Assembly (NCBI GenBank): GCA_029582165.1
Contig: CM055870.1
Span: forward strand, 11,155,832 to 11,219,831
Direction of reading: 5' to 3'
Source: Portulaca oleracea
Taxonomy: Eukaryota; Streptophyta; Magnoliopsida; Caryophyllales; Portulacaceae
DNA length: 64,000 nt
Of this stretch, positions 21,309-34,237 are shown piece by piece (position 1 is the first letter of the stretch; each line of letters begins with the position of its first letter). The notes below the pieces were generated by a model. It saw only the letters and a list, made by a program, of their open reading frames with translations, did not search any database and had not been told where the DNA came from. A program made the translations under genes and the position numbers.

Positions 21309-22504
21309 TTTGTTAATTGTATTTGTGTAGAAATAGAAGGAAATTAAATTGGATTTTGGCATTTCTATTTTCTATATTCCCTAATTTTGTTTGACGCCTT
21401 TCATTTGTAAAGTTGTCCAACTGTTATAATTCCAACAATTAATATATTCCCTAATAGTGTTTTTAAAGGTATTTTTGGTAATTTTAAAAAATTTCTTCTC
21501 ATTACCAATATTAATTGATTTTCCTAATGTAATTAGTGTGTTAGACAAGAAAATAAAGGTATACTATCAAATACTCTATCCCTTTTTATGACTTTGACCC
21601 GTGATGACATTTCTTATTTTCTGAATTTGAACGAATAATTTTGTTGTGTGGTGATTTTCCCTCAAAAATAATATTCCCTCAATTTCTTTTAATCGTCACA
21701 TAAACTTTTGTGTTAACAACTTTGACCATAACTACTTTAATTATATAATGATTAAGGTAAAAAGCATTTGGGTAAACTTTTGATAAGTCTTGGTAAATTT
21801 TGGTAAATTTAGATAAAAATTGGTAAATTTTACTAAACTGAAATTACCCATGAATTTGACGGACTCTAATTACATAAAATTGATACCATTAGATTTTTAG
21901 TAAAAAAATATAATATTACTTTTTTATATAAAAATATTTTATAAACATTATTAATTACAAATAAATATTAATAACTTTGAAAGACTCATACATAAACGGC
22001 AATATGTATTACATACACCCGGAGCACGTGCTCCAGATATTTGCGAGTAAACAATCATTGTAACAGGAGTGAACAATCTAATATTTGGAGCACCTAATAA
22101 ATTGCACATAAAACAAATAGAGTACAAGAAATAACTCCGTCCATAGGACGGGCATTTCACTAGTATTCTATAAAAAATGGGGTATTTGGTAAAAAAAGAA
22201 TTTTACTAGTAAAATATAATGCCACGCATAAATTACATGTAATTATATTTTCATACAAGAAAGCGCGTAATATATGCTTAGTCCCTTATCGTTGACAATA
22301 AATAATATATAACTAGACAAAAATAAATTAATGCCCAACATCATAATATATTAATTTTTTACTAAAAATAATCCTTACAAATATGCTCTACTGATTGATG
22401 TCACCATCCAAAATGAAATTCCCTTAATTACATAAGCCGAAACCACTCGTAGAAACAAGGGCTTTTGACGTTCATAATGGGTATAAACAAACACTATGCA
22501 TTTA

Positions 22505-22740
22505 GGTATTTGGCGTCTATTTGGTTCCAAATAGACGCCACTTTTACTAATAATAAAAGAAAAATTCGAAAGTCGCATCCGTTGAATATGAAAATAAGGG
22601 TTATATTTTTACTGACAAGTTGGCGTTTGTTATAGACAAACAGATGCCAATTTACAATTTATCCTTTTTTTTAAAATTTGATTTCTTTGATTTAGCGTTT
22701 GATCTTTTAACAGACGTCAATTTTTAGACGCTAAATCATA
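22505..22740. mobile_element. CACTA-like subterminal hairpin cluster
   Basis: Three hairpins share a GGCGTCT-type core. A perfect 14-bp stem TGGCGTCTATTTGG with a TT loop lies at 22511-22540. An imperfect one lies around 22620-22651 and a third around 22695-22738 (TTTAGCGT ... GACGCTAAA). Such motifs are typical of plant CACTA element ends. No CACTA terminus or transposase was seen, so only a fragment or small derivative is supported. Confidence 0.4.
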
Positions 22741-23359
22741 CAAATTCTACTAATGAACATTTACAGAGTATAATACTAAGCATACCAGACTGGGATGAAG
22801 ACATGTTCATGGTAAGTCCTGTATACAAAATCATAGTATATTAATTTGGTGGACCGAGCTTTGTGTAGATAAATGATAGTTAATTTGCTAGTGATGTTTT
22901 GGTATCTTGAAAGCTTGATTATGTTGAAGTTATTGGCCAATTATCAATTGCATGCCCTATTGTTTTTAAATTTCAATGCTGACGTTGTTTCCTACTTTTT
23001 TATTACGTGCCTTACTAAACACCACCTACCACCTACGTACGGAGACAAATACATTCGCAGCAATGTATTATATACGTGCATCTGATGTATGTATGTACTA
23101 CAGTTGTTTCACTAATATTATTATGATTGTTCACTATAAATATCGTGGGATATGTATTTTAAGTACATATAATACATATTGTAATTCCCAGTTGTCATTG
23201 ACACAATGCAAGTGCCTTGTTGTCTGCTACTTTAATGGTTATGTGCTTTGTACTTGTCCGGAGGGCGTTATTATGGTGGACTCTTCATAAAAGTGAGTTG
23301 ATATATACTATGCGTTATAATAACCAAAGCAAGCATTGTTTGCCCTTACTCGGCCATTT

Positions 23360-23490
23360 TATCCAACCGGTTCACTTACCTGATTGATTCAATGGGTTAA
23401 TGAATCAACGGGTCGAACAAGTTTAATCGAACCAGATCGATTCACCAAGATCACTTGTTCAACCAGTTAAATCCAACATGACCAGTTACT
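23360..23490. repeat. Fragment of CCGGTTCAA-rich repeat family
   Basis: Repeated phrases such as CCGGTTCAC, TTAATCGAACC and GTTCAACCAG resemble the MITE at 31229-31694, but no clear ends were found. Confidence 0.35.
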
Positions 23491-23839
23491 AGATAAAAAA
23501 TAGTTTCATATGGGTCGTTTGGTATCTCACTCGATCTTTGACGTGTAAATCAGTTTATTGGCGATTACCCTAATTAATCTAGCTAGTAAATGTGCCAAAT
23601 TTACCCAGAATAAATAAATATAAATATATAAGATTTTTCAAATATTACAAACATATTTCAATCCAGAACATGAACAAATTAAACGAATTTGATAATTGGA
23701 ACAATGAACATAAAAGGGAAAAGTAAAAGTATCAGATTCTGTTTCCATTCTATCAAAATCAAAATTAAAAAACAAGAAAAAGACATCAGATTCAATTAAA
23801 GCAGAGTAAGAGTATTAGTGTTTGAGTACGTCCATTCTT

Positions 23840-25628
<1,789 letters not shown>

Positions 25629-25698
25629 TGTTGTTTATAATTTGTTTTGGTAATTTTGCTTCTATTTTGAGGCTCTACAAATTAGAAAAAGAGACTCA

Positions 25699-25706
25699 TA
25701 TTTATA
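25699..25706 (-). promoter_or_regulatory. TATA box of peroxidase gene 2
   Basis: TATAAATA on the minus strand, about 75 bp upstream of the start codon at 25628; the same arrangement as gene 1. Confidence 0.6.
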
Positions 25707-25904
25707 CCCGAATGAAGATACTCGATGATCAAGTAGTTTACTTGCAGGCACGAACTGCTGAGTTGATCAAACCCTAAACGTGCATGCCAGTTAACGTTAA
25801 AAAGTAATGTTCAATATGTATTGCCTTTTTAAACATTTTTTACTTTTATAATGCAAGTTTGTCTTTGTCCTCGTCAACTCAACTCAACGCCCCCTAAAAA
25901 AGAA

Positions 25905-26165
25905 ACAAAAAATTATGACATAACAGATTTGTAACGAAATCATGCAGTTAAATTTCAAACATTTTAACCTTAAACTTTTCAATATATACAATGAGTTGCT
26001 ATATAAAATTACGACCATTAGATTTGTAACGAAAAATACTATCATAAAAATATTATGTTGCAATTATTAATAATATATTATGTAAAAAATTATCAATCAA
26101 AGAGTAATATTAGATACCGTGAAAATAAAAATTATAATAATTAATATATAACGGAAGTAGTATTA
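25905..26165. repeat. Degraded MITE fragment
   Basis: The interior phrases (ACCATTAGATTTGTAACGA, AATCAAAGAGTAATATT) and the end AACGGAAGTAGTATTA match the Stowaway-like family of 61686-61997. The left terminus is missing or diverged. Confidence 0.4.
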
Positions 26166-26616
26166 CGTTAGTACACAAAGTCACCGCATGTGAAAATGAC
26201 ATGATCAGATTTTAGAATCATAATATCATATACATTGGTGTAAAGTTTTACTTTAATCAAGTGGCAAAGCTAGGATTTATAATAAGGGGTGTCAAGATAT
26301 ATTCAACAAGAAAATGACAAATTAGATTGGATCAATTTTGAAAATTTACATATTCAAATAACATCGTCCAAAAAAAAAGACAGGTTTCATACACCATCCA
26401 AAAAAGAAAAGAAAAAAGAATACAAGTTGAATTGTTAAAACCAGTTTCGAACCCCAAACCTTAAGGATATCACATGTCAAAAAAATACTACTAGAATTCC
26501 AGAATCCAGGTTTGATCCCCAACCAAACCTCAATTTCATAATCACAGACTCTTCCACTAATTTTTTTTATAACTAAGATAAGCCCATAGGTATATAAAAA
26601 TTGGATAAGTTTGACG

Positions 26617-27168
26617 AGTTTTTACATTTTGGACCCCAAATTTGAGGGGTATTTATATTCTGAATCATTAGTTTTCAACTTTAATGTTTTAGACCCTAAA
26701 GTTTGTCGAATGAAGAAAAAAGAACCCTAAAGTTTGTGAGTTAAAAAAAAAGCCCTTGTCTCATTCTTTGTTTTCCTCCCATGTTTGAATTTGTCTCCTG
26801 TTTGACGTCAAACTTCAGGATTATGGTTAAAACTGACATTGAAGCTATAATACACTTCTCTTATTCATGTCAGGGCTACTTAGACCCCTGAGTACAGGAT
26901 TTAAGTAACTCCAACATGAATAAGAGATGTTCATTATAACTTTAATATCAGTTTTAACCTTAGCTTTGAAATTTGATGCTAATCGGGAGAGAAATTTAAA
27001 TATGGAAAGAAAAAGAAAAACGGGAAACAAGTTTTTTTTCAACATCACAAACTTTAGGGTCATTTTTTTCATTCTAGAAATTTTAGGGTCCATAAAATAA
27101 AAGTTGAAAACCAAGGGTTCATAATATAAATACCCCTAAAGTTTAGGGTTTAAAATGCAAAAAACCCT
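26617..27168. mobile_element. 552-bp foldback MITE, 9-bp target duplication
   Basis: Two arms of about 255-265 bp are inverted copies of each other with only a few tens of bases between them (near 26878-26915). The termini are GAGTTTTTACATTTTGG and its diverged complement. A perfect 9-bp duplication AAGTTTGAC flanks it (26608-26616 and 27169-27177), the size typical of Mutator-like elements. No coding capacity. A transcript through it would form a long double-stranded hairpin. Confidence 0.8.
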
Positions 27169-27304
27169 AAGTTTGACTAGGTTTAGGTGGAGATACTTTA
27201 ATGAGCTTTTTTTAGAAGTACGACGTCGACTGTTTAGGTAAGTTTAGGTAGAAAAATTGAATTAAATAAATGAAAACTGAATTTTAATAATTCGTATTTG
27301 GATG

Positions 27305-27700
27305 TCAATAATCTTTATTTTGTTTTTGTATTCTGGTGGTCCAAAAAAAATTGTATTCTGGTGGGACGTCATCGAATCAAGTAGTGATGACTCGGTGGTT
27401 CGCTGACGTGTACCGGCGAGAGTGTGTTTGACCGAGAATTCGGAGCACCAAAATATAATCAACTATGAGATAGGAGCACCAAAATACAATAAATATGTCA
27501 ATGGAACTACTAAAATACAATAACAATTTAAATGGGACGACTAGAACACAACTAAAATAATAATTTCTTGGTTAAACACACTCTCACCAGTATACGTCAG
27601 TAAACCACCAAGTCTCAACCACTTGACTCGATTAACGTCCCATCAGAGTACAATTATTTTATTTATTTTTTTTGGACTACCAAAATAAAAAAAAAATTTA
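27305..27700. mobile_element. Foldback MITE sharing a GGTGGTCC motif
   Basis: The left arm (TATTCTGGTGGTCC, then GGGACGTCATCGA and GTGTGTTTGACC) is mirrored on the right (ACACACTCTCACC, ACGTCCCATC, GGACTACCAAAATA). The arms are roughly 130-170 bp and diverged. The target duplication was not identified. It shares the TTTTGGTGGTCCAAAAAAAA phrase with the element at 28315. Confidence 0.6.
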
Positions 27701-28040
27701 TGAGTAAATTTATAAAGTGAAAAAATAAGAAGATCGAACGTCTTATATATTGAAGATGTTCTCGTAGATTGAAGAAAAGTATTGGATAATGTAAGACTTT
27801 TCCAATTGCTGAATCTCCTAAACAAACAGCTATATAGGAAAAGGTGAGGAGAACATGTGAGCTCGACATGTAAGATTGTGTCTCAAAGTTTGAATATTGC
27901 AGCTAATAACTGATGAAAAATACAGCTAAGAAGCAACAGCCAGGAAATCCAAAAACAAGGGCAATCAAGATGCTGCGGATTTGCAATATCTCATGCCCTA
28001 ATAAATAATACATGTCCGTACAATGTACTGGTCCCGTACA

Positions 28041-28072
28041 TTGTGATTGTGATTGTGATTGTGATTGTGATT
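28041..28072. repeat. (GATTGT)n microsatellite
   Basis: About five uninterrupted copies of a 6-bp unit. Confidence 0.85.
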
Positions 28073-28113
28073 AACCCCTACATCATATACTGATATACCT
28101 ATACTTGTGATCA

Positions 28114-29573
28114 AGGGGGGCGTTTAGTGTTTGGCTATTGGCTGTTAGTTGTTTTGTTAGCTGTTTGACTTTTGGTTGTTTTTGTCAGCTGTTTGTATTA
28201 GCTGTTTGTATAAAAGAGTGTTTGGTAGAGTAAGATGTCTGTAGAATGACTTTTTCTCTTGATTTCCAATTGTATCATTGGACTTTTTTTTAGTGTTTTT
28301 TAAGATTATGATTTTTTAATAGGATAATTGGATTCTAATAATCCCTACTTTCACCAATTGGACAATGGTAGACCGTACTTTTACTTTGTATTTTGGTGGT
28401 CCAAAAAAAAATAAAATTGGATTGTAGTGGTACTAAATCCACTTCCACATTCTTCTTATTTTTTTCATTCCTACACTATATTGTTTTTGTTTTTTTCGTT
28501 CTTGCCCCTATAAAGTTAATGAATTGTACTTTCTAAAACATTTTTTAAATTATTTTTTTGAGACTCCGAATAATTATTATGATTTTTTAAAAATAATAAA
28601 GGTGAAAAATAGTAAAAAAATAGTAAAAAAATGAAAAAAAATTTGGGAGAAACGTTGTAAATTCATTAAAAATCATTGTAAAGTATTATACTAAGTTTTG
28701 AATCAAATGCAACACAAAATCTATGATTCCCTTGAAAATATCCCTCTACAATCCTTTTTTTTTTTGGACCACCAGAATACAAAGTGAAAGTACGGTCCAC
28801 CATTGTCCAATTGGTGAAAGTAGGGATTATTAGAATCCAATTATCCAAATGAACATTATGATTTATATTCATTTTTAGTTTTTTTTTATCCCGATGTACT
28901 TTTACAATTTAATGTAGATATTTTATAATTTATTTGTAGAAATTACACTATTCTAAACAATAGGTATATGCATGTATAATCAATTAGTAACTACATTGTC
29001 AACATAAATCATAATGATAATATGAAGCTCTTATCCAAATTAATAGGAAAAGCAAATGAACCAAGAGATTTTGAATACAAATATCATCATACATAAATCT
29101 CATTGTCTAAAAGGATAAGAAACGCAAATGAATGAAGACTACTAAAATTACGTAACGACGTACCCTGAGACTTGATACTTGGTTCTATGATATCTAGCTA
29201 TATAAGAACATGGGTTAGAACATCCTACGACGTTTAGTTGCAACCAAATTGGAAGCAATGTTATCACGTATATTTGACATCTCTCTAACTCGTGAGCTTT
29301 CAGCAAATGATTCTCCATTGTCACGTGTCGCGGCAGAGGAGGCGTTTTTGTACAGCGGTGAAGTGAAATACCTATATTATTTTGATAGCAATTTTTGTAA
29401 TTTTTGTAATTTTTGTGAATTAGTTGGTCAATATGGTAATTTAAAATGTTAAAAGTCAATAGCTATTTACAAATTGGCATATTGACTAGTCAAACAGCTA
29501 AAAACCCTCCAAAAAGCCATTTTCCCCAAAAAACTACCCAAAAAGCTGGGCACCAAACGTCCCCTAAATAATA
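28114..29573. mobile_element. Possible hAT-like MITE, interrupted
   Basis: The left end GGGGGGCGTTTAGTGTTTGG and the right end CACCAAACGTCCCCT are inverted and resemble common plant non-autonomous hAT ends (GGGGCGTTTGGT). The MITE at 28315-28854 is nested inside. No target duplication was recognised, so the pairing of the ends is provisional. Confidence 0.4.
28315..28854. mobile_element. MITE with ~95-bp TIRs, 10-bp target duplication
   Basis: The arms starting GGATAATTGGATTC are nearly perfect inverted copies running through CCAATTGGACAATGGT to GGTGGTCCAAAAAAAA. ATTATGATTT occurs on both sides (28305-28314 and 28855-28864) as a 10-bp duplication. It is non-coding, and the high arm identity suggests a relatively recent insertion. 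Confidence 0.75.
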
Positions 29574-29639
29574 TAATTGCAAGAATAAAATAAAATAAAA
29601 TGTAAGGAATGCAATATTTTTCCGGCCCAAATACCTTCG

Positions 29640-30868
29640 AGGGCGATATAGAAATTCATACGTAGACCATTTTCCTTATGGACCTTAAATTTTCACATCT
29701 TCACCCTACTAGTCCTAGGTTGGGAGAGTAATGCATGAGACATTAAACTCCACCTCTTGTAATCAGAGGTGAAGCCAGGATCTTAAATTACGGGTGTTAA
29801 GATAAAATTTAATATTATGTTAGAAAGAATTTTGAAAATTAAGCATATTCAAATAACACAAAGTTTAATGACATAGTTTTGAAAAAAAAAATACATACCT
29901 TAATAAAACCTTAAGTTGACCTCAACTACTAGTCATATTTTGACAGTAAAACATGATTTTATCATTGGTCACAACAATATTTTAATTTGTAACCAGTCAA
30001 TCAAACAAATAGCCTTAGATAATTTCAATTATAAATATTGGAACAAAATAAAACCAAAAACCCTAATCATTCTATTCATAGATTATGATTCCATCGTTAA
30101 ATTAGCAATTTCACTAATTATTCAATACAACTTTAACTAAAATAAATAAAGTTGGGAGGTCGGCAACCCAATTTAAGATTATAAAAAAAGAAATTGATTG
30201 AATTGTAAAAAACGATCCCTTAAACCAAAGACATATAAATCTAACAAGCATGCAAAGGTCAATCATAGATTAACCAATCTAATTACAAGAAGGATCATTG
30301 AACATTTCGCCACAATGTTTTAATATTCGCTTTTAAAGATTAAAATAACTGAACTGTGGAAACTAATCATCGAACCTCTAACCTCAGGGTTAAACGCGCG
30401 AGAAGCTTTTAATGATCAAAATAGCAGAATTGTAAAATCCAAGTATATTGAACCCCTAACCTCAACATGAAACGCACAAGAAAAGGTATACATCAGACTA
30501 AACTATCCAGCTACTTCAACGCTTATAAAACTTTTTGCCATTACTAAATATATTTGTTTTTAACTGTCAAAATAGCTCCAAACTAAAAAAAAATTTCCCG
30601 GAAAAGTTGGGGGTCAATTGACCCTCTTGACCCAAGGTGGCTTCACCACTGCTTGTAATATCTCCGTTTTACTAGTGAATATTGGTTTCCACCGTGGTTT
30701 TTCCCGATTCTGGTTTTTATATAAAAATATTGTCTCTCCCTTTTTTCATATGTTCTTGCCTTTGTCTATTATTGTCCTCGATTTCATAATCATCTTATCC
30801 CAATGCATATATAATTACTCTATTTTACACCCTAACAATTGGCAACAAATCTGAATTTAATCCTAACA
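29640..30868 (+). repeat. Copia LTR remnant interrupted by a MITE
   Basis: The part from 30652 reads CTTGTAATATCTCCG ... GTGGTTTTTCCCG and ends TCCTAACA at 30868, followed by AGTGGTATCA, a mutated tRNA-Met primer site. This is the typical 3' part of a plant copia LTR. The same LTR probably continues to the left of the MITE at 29765. The 5' boundary is approximate. A short internal leader follows to about 31170, with no coding region. Confidence 0.55.
29765..30651. mobile_element. Non-autonomous element, GGTGAAGCC ends
   Basis: The left end AGAGGTGAAGCCAGGAT and the right end GGTGGCTTCACCACT are inverted. CTTGTAATC and CTTGTAATA flank it (29756-29764, 30652-30660), an 8-of-9-bp match as target duplication. 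No protein-coding content. A fragment of similar sequence lies near 26275-26560. Confidence 0.6.
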
Positions 30869-31228
30869 AGTGGTATCAAAACTAGATTTAGTTAGATTCA
30901 GATCCTACCAGAATTAGGCCAAATTTCTTCAAGATCCCAATACAGAAAGAGTACAAATGTCAATCAGAAGGTTTTAAAAAAAATGAAAAACAACCTAATT
31001 ATGTAACTTGCAACAGAAACACTTAAAAGATATATTCGAATCACCAGTTTGCAAGGGCCTTTTTAATTCAACACTTAATTGATATTTACCCTAATATAAA
31101 ATTTAACAAGACCTAGGGGTTAGCCTCATTTAGTATCACATCCCAATTAAGCGTATCATATGTATCAGAAGAAATTGATCTCTAATCTCATTGAGGGACT
31201 TATGTAAAGCTCAGAAACTGTGAGGGTT

Positions 31229-31694
31229 ATGTTGTAAAAATTGGACCGATCGGTCCGATCGGTTCAATCGTAAATCGACAAGTTGACCGATTCGGTTCTA
31301 GTTCGGATGATTGGTTCAACCGGGGAAAAAAATGCCAAAATCGGTTGAAACAGGCGGTTCACTATCAGACCATGATTTTGGTAATTTAATTTAAAAATTC
31401 TGGTTTTTTACCGATTTAATCCGATTTTTTGACCGGTTCAATCCGGTTTTTGACCGATTCAATCCGGTCTTGACCGACTCATGTCATGTTTATGCCAGTT
31501 TAATTATTTTGGTAGCTTAATTATTCTTGAAGCATATGAAATTTTTTAACTCATGACCTGTTCATGCCGGTTTTGACCGGTTCAACCGTCACCCAGGTTA
31601 ACCGGTCTAATCCGGCCAAACCAGTCCGACCAATTGAACCATTGACCCACTGGGTCAGGCGGTTCACTGATTGGTCCGATTCTGATAACATAGT
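31229..31694. mobile_element. MULE-like MITE in copia LTR
   Basis: Flanked by a perfect 9-bp duplication GTGAGGGTT (31220-31228, 31695-31703). Inverted ends (ATGTTGTAAAAATTGGACC and its diverged complement ending GATAACATA) enclose many CCGGTTCAA and CCGATTCAATCCGG phrases. The uninterrupted copia LTR sequence at 43440-43500 confirms the insertion. Confidence 0.75.
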
Positions 31695-32308
31695 GTGAGG
31701 GTTGAGTTCTCAGGCTGCAACTCTAGGGAGGTTGTGAGAAATCGTAGAGATCTGAGCATCTCCAAAAAGTCCTTGTAATCCTCTGATAAAGCATCGTTCG
31801 TGGTTTTTTCCCATGTTAATCCTTTTGTGTCTATCTTTGTATGTTATTGTTTCATTTTATAATTGTTTCTTTGCTAATAATGCCCTGAGATCCTAACAAA
31901 CAGTATAAGAGCTTTCGGTTAGAGTGTTGTTGATTTGTAGACTGAAAAACAATGGAGGTCGCGAATACAAAGACTGCATCTTTTGATGGAAAAGACTATG
32001 CTTGGTGCATGATGCGAACTAAGGATGTGCTATACCAGCAGAAATTGCATCTTGCGTTGGGTGACAAGCCAACAGAGATGAAACAAAGGATTGGAACTTG
32101 CTTGGCCGTCAAGCATTGAGTATGGTGCGACCAAAAATAGCAATGAATTTCGCTTTCAACGTAAAAGACAAGAAACAACGACAAGTTTGCTTAAGGCCTT
32201 GCACACAAATTGTATCTTGCATTGGATGACGTACATGATAATAATATGAATGAGTTGAGTATGATATTATCTAAGTTGACTTATGTGGGATTAAGTTTTG
32301 ACAATGAG

Positions 32309-32738
32309 CAAGGTTGTTAGAATCGGGATCCTATTTAGGATCGATGAGCGTAGTTAGGATCGGAATTGTAGAATCGAATAAAGGATCATAAGATTCTAAT
32401 GCAATAGCCAAATTTTAAAAAAAAAATCAATAGAAATATTCACTAGTAATGAAGCAATACGTTGAATTGTTAGTGGATAAATTTAATACAAAATTTATAT
32501 TGTTATGACAAAATTTTAGAGATGATAATGTGCAAACAATATCAAATTGATATAGGATCATGGATCGAACCGTAGGTTCGTAGAATCGTATTGTGACTCT
32601 AACATATAATATTTCATGCTAAACCAAGATCGTAAGATCCTAACTACTTTAAAATCCTAATAAGAATTGGATCAATGAAGGGTTTTTGGATCGTAAACTT
32701 GTAGAACCGTTGATCCAGATCAGGATTTTAATAACTAT
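32309..32738. mobile_element. MULE-like MITE in copia gag
   Basis: A perfect 9-bp duplication GACAATGAG (32300-32308, 32739-32747) flanks an element with diverged inverted ends (AAGGTTGTTAGAATC and its counterpart ending AATAACTAT). It is AT-rich, non-coding, and has scattered GGATC/GATCC phrases. Confidence 0.75.
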
Positions 32739-32773
32739 GACAATGAGAAGGATGCTAATATTTTGTTAGCTAC

Positions 32774-34237
32774 TAGGGGTGAGCAAAAAAAACAGGTACC
32801 CGGATCCAGATCCGGATCCGGTTGGATCTAGTGGATCCGGTTCCGGATCTTAGCTATCTAGATCTAGGACTGGATCCTAAAGTTAGGATCCATTTACAAA
32901 TGGATCCGGGACTGGATCCTGACTTGGTGGATCCGGATCCGGATCCGGACCTGGGATCCAGGATCCATTTGATTATTTAATATAAAAATTAAAAATGATC
33001 TTAGATATTGCCTTTTCACTAATGTTCGGTCAGCCCAGCCATCCATCATGTCAGCCCATAGTCTTCTAAAGCCCATTGAAAAACCCTAACCCTAATTTTG
33101 TTGATACTTAACCCTCATTGCCTCACATGACAACCCTCATCCAGTCACCCTCACCCCTCAACCTCTCATAGTCTCTCTGAAACTCGTCCCCTTCCCCTTG
33201 CCAGACGCGGCAAACGCCCCTTGCCTCTCCTTCAATACTCACCTAGCCACCTTTGTTCGAAATTCTCAGTCAGTCTCAAACTCTCAATCTCAAATTCTTA
33301 ATCGTTCATTCGTCGCTCACCTCTGTTCGAAATTACTTACTCTATCTCTCTCAATCGTTCCTCTCGGTCATCACTCATCCCTGTCAATCGTTCCTCTGTT
33401 CAAAATTGTCCCTCACGGCTTCTACCATCGATTTACCGGCGTCGGCCCTACCCTCTACTCACCGGCGATTTTGGAGCAGCCAGTAGTCGTGTAGCACTAA
33501 CAGGTACTTTCTTCAACACTTCGGTCTATATATCTCATTTTCAATCATAAACTATTCATGTCGATTTAAAATTTATATTGAATTTTTCTGTCTCTACTCT
33601 CAGTTATCTATCTGTATTCACCATTTTCACTGCCTTAGTTATCTATCTGCTCTCAGTTATCTATCTGGACAAATATGAAGAAGGTAATTATATTTATAAT
33701 CTACTCATTGTTGTTTTTTTTTTAGCTTTAGCTATAGTTTCTAACTTCTCTCACCTGTTTTGATATTGAGATTTGGGCGATGGAGATGCTGTCAAAATTG
33801 ATGAAATGATGGCCGATTGAAGACTTGAAGAGGGATCTAAGTAGAAGACTTGCTTTGACTATTAAGATGGATCACATATTCATATCCATTGTTGTTGGTT
33901 GTCATATTTGTATTTTGAGTTGATGTTGTAAACTTATAATGTTGATTGTTGAGACTTTGTGTATTATTGTTGTTTTCGACATTGTGTTTTATTCTTGTTT
34001 GAGAGTTTTAAACTAGCTGCAGCTAATGAGGCATTAGTGGAACTGTTTTCATATTTCAGTATTCAGGGCAATTATAAAAATCTTGGACAGCCACAATGTG
34101 TTTTTAAACTGGGTACTCGGATCTGGATCCGGATCCAGTGGATCCGGGACTGGATCCTGGTTTTAGGATCCAGTTCGAAATGGATCTGGGACTGGATCTT
34201 TGAATTTTTTCCGGATACCTGGTATTGCTCACCCCTA
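32774..34237. mobile_element. Non-autonomous hAT element with GGATCC subterminal array
   Basis: The 13-bp perfect terminal inverted repeats TAGGGGTGAGCAA and the 8-bp target duplication TTAGCTAC (32766-32773, 34238-34245) are diagnostic of hAT elements. Both ends are crowded with GGATCC-type motifs (about 32804-32970 and 34120-34200), like the subterminal transposase-binding repeats of hAT elements. The interior has a promoter-like C/T-rich leader with a telo-box (AAACCCTAACCCTAA, near 33081) and a possible exon-intron junction, but no recognisable transposase. It looks like an internal deletion of an autonomous parent. Confidence 0.85.

Noticed and set aside
22976..23290. 104-codon open frame with many Tyr and Cys
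   Set aside because: AT-rich intergenic location, no family resemblance, no splice context or paralogue.
28115..29573. A definite hAT element
   Set aside because: The ends look right but no 8-bp target duplication was found; it was kept only as a low-confidence feature.
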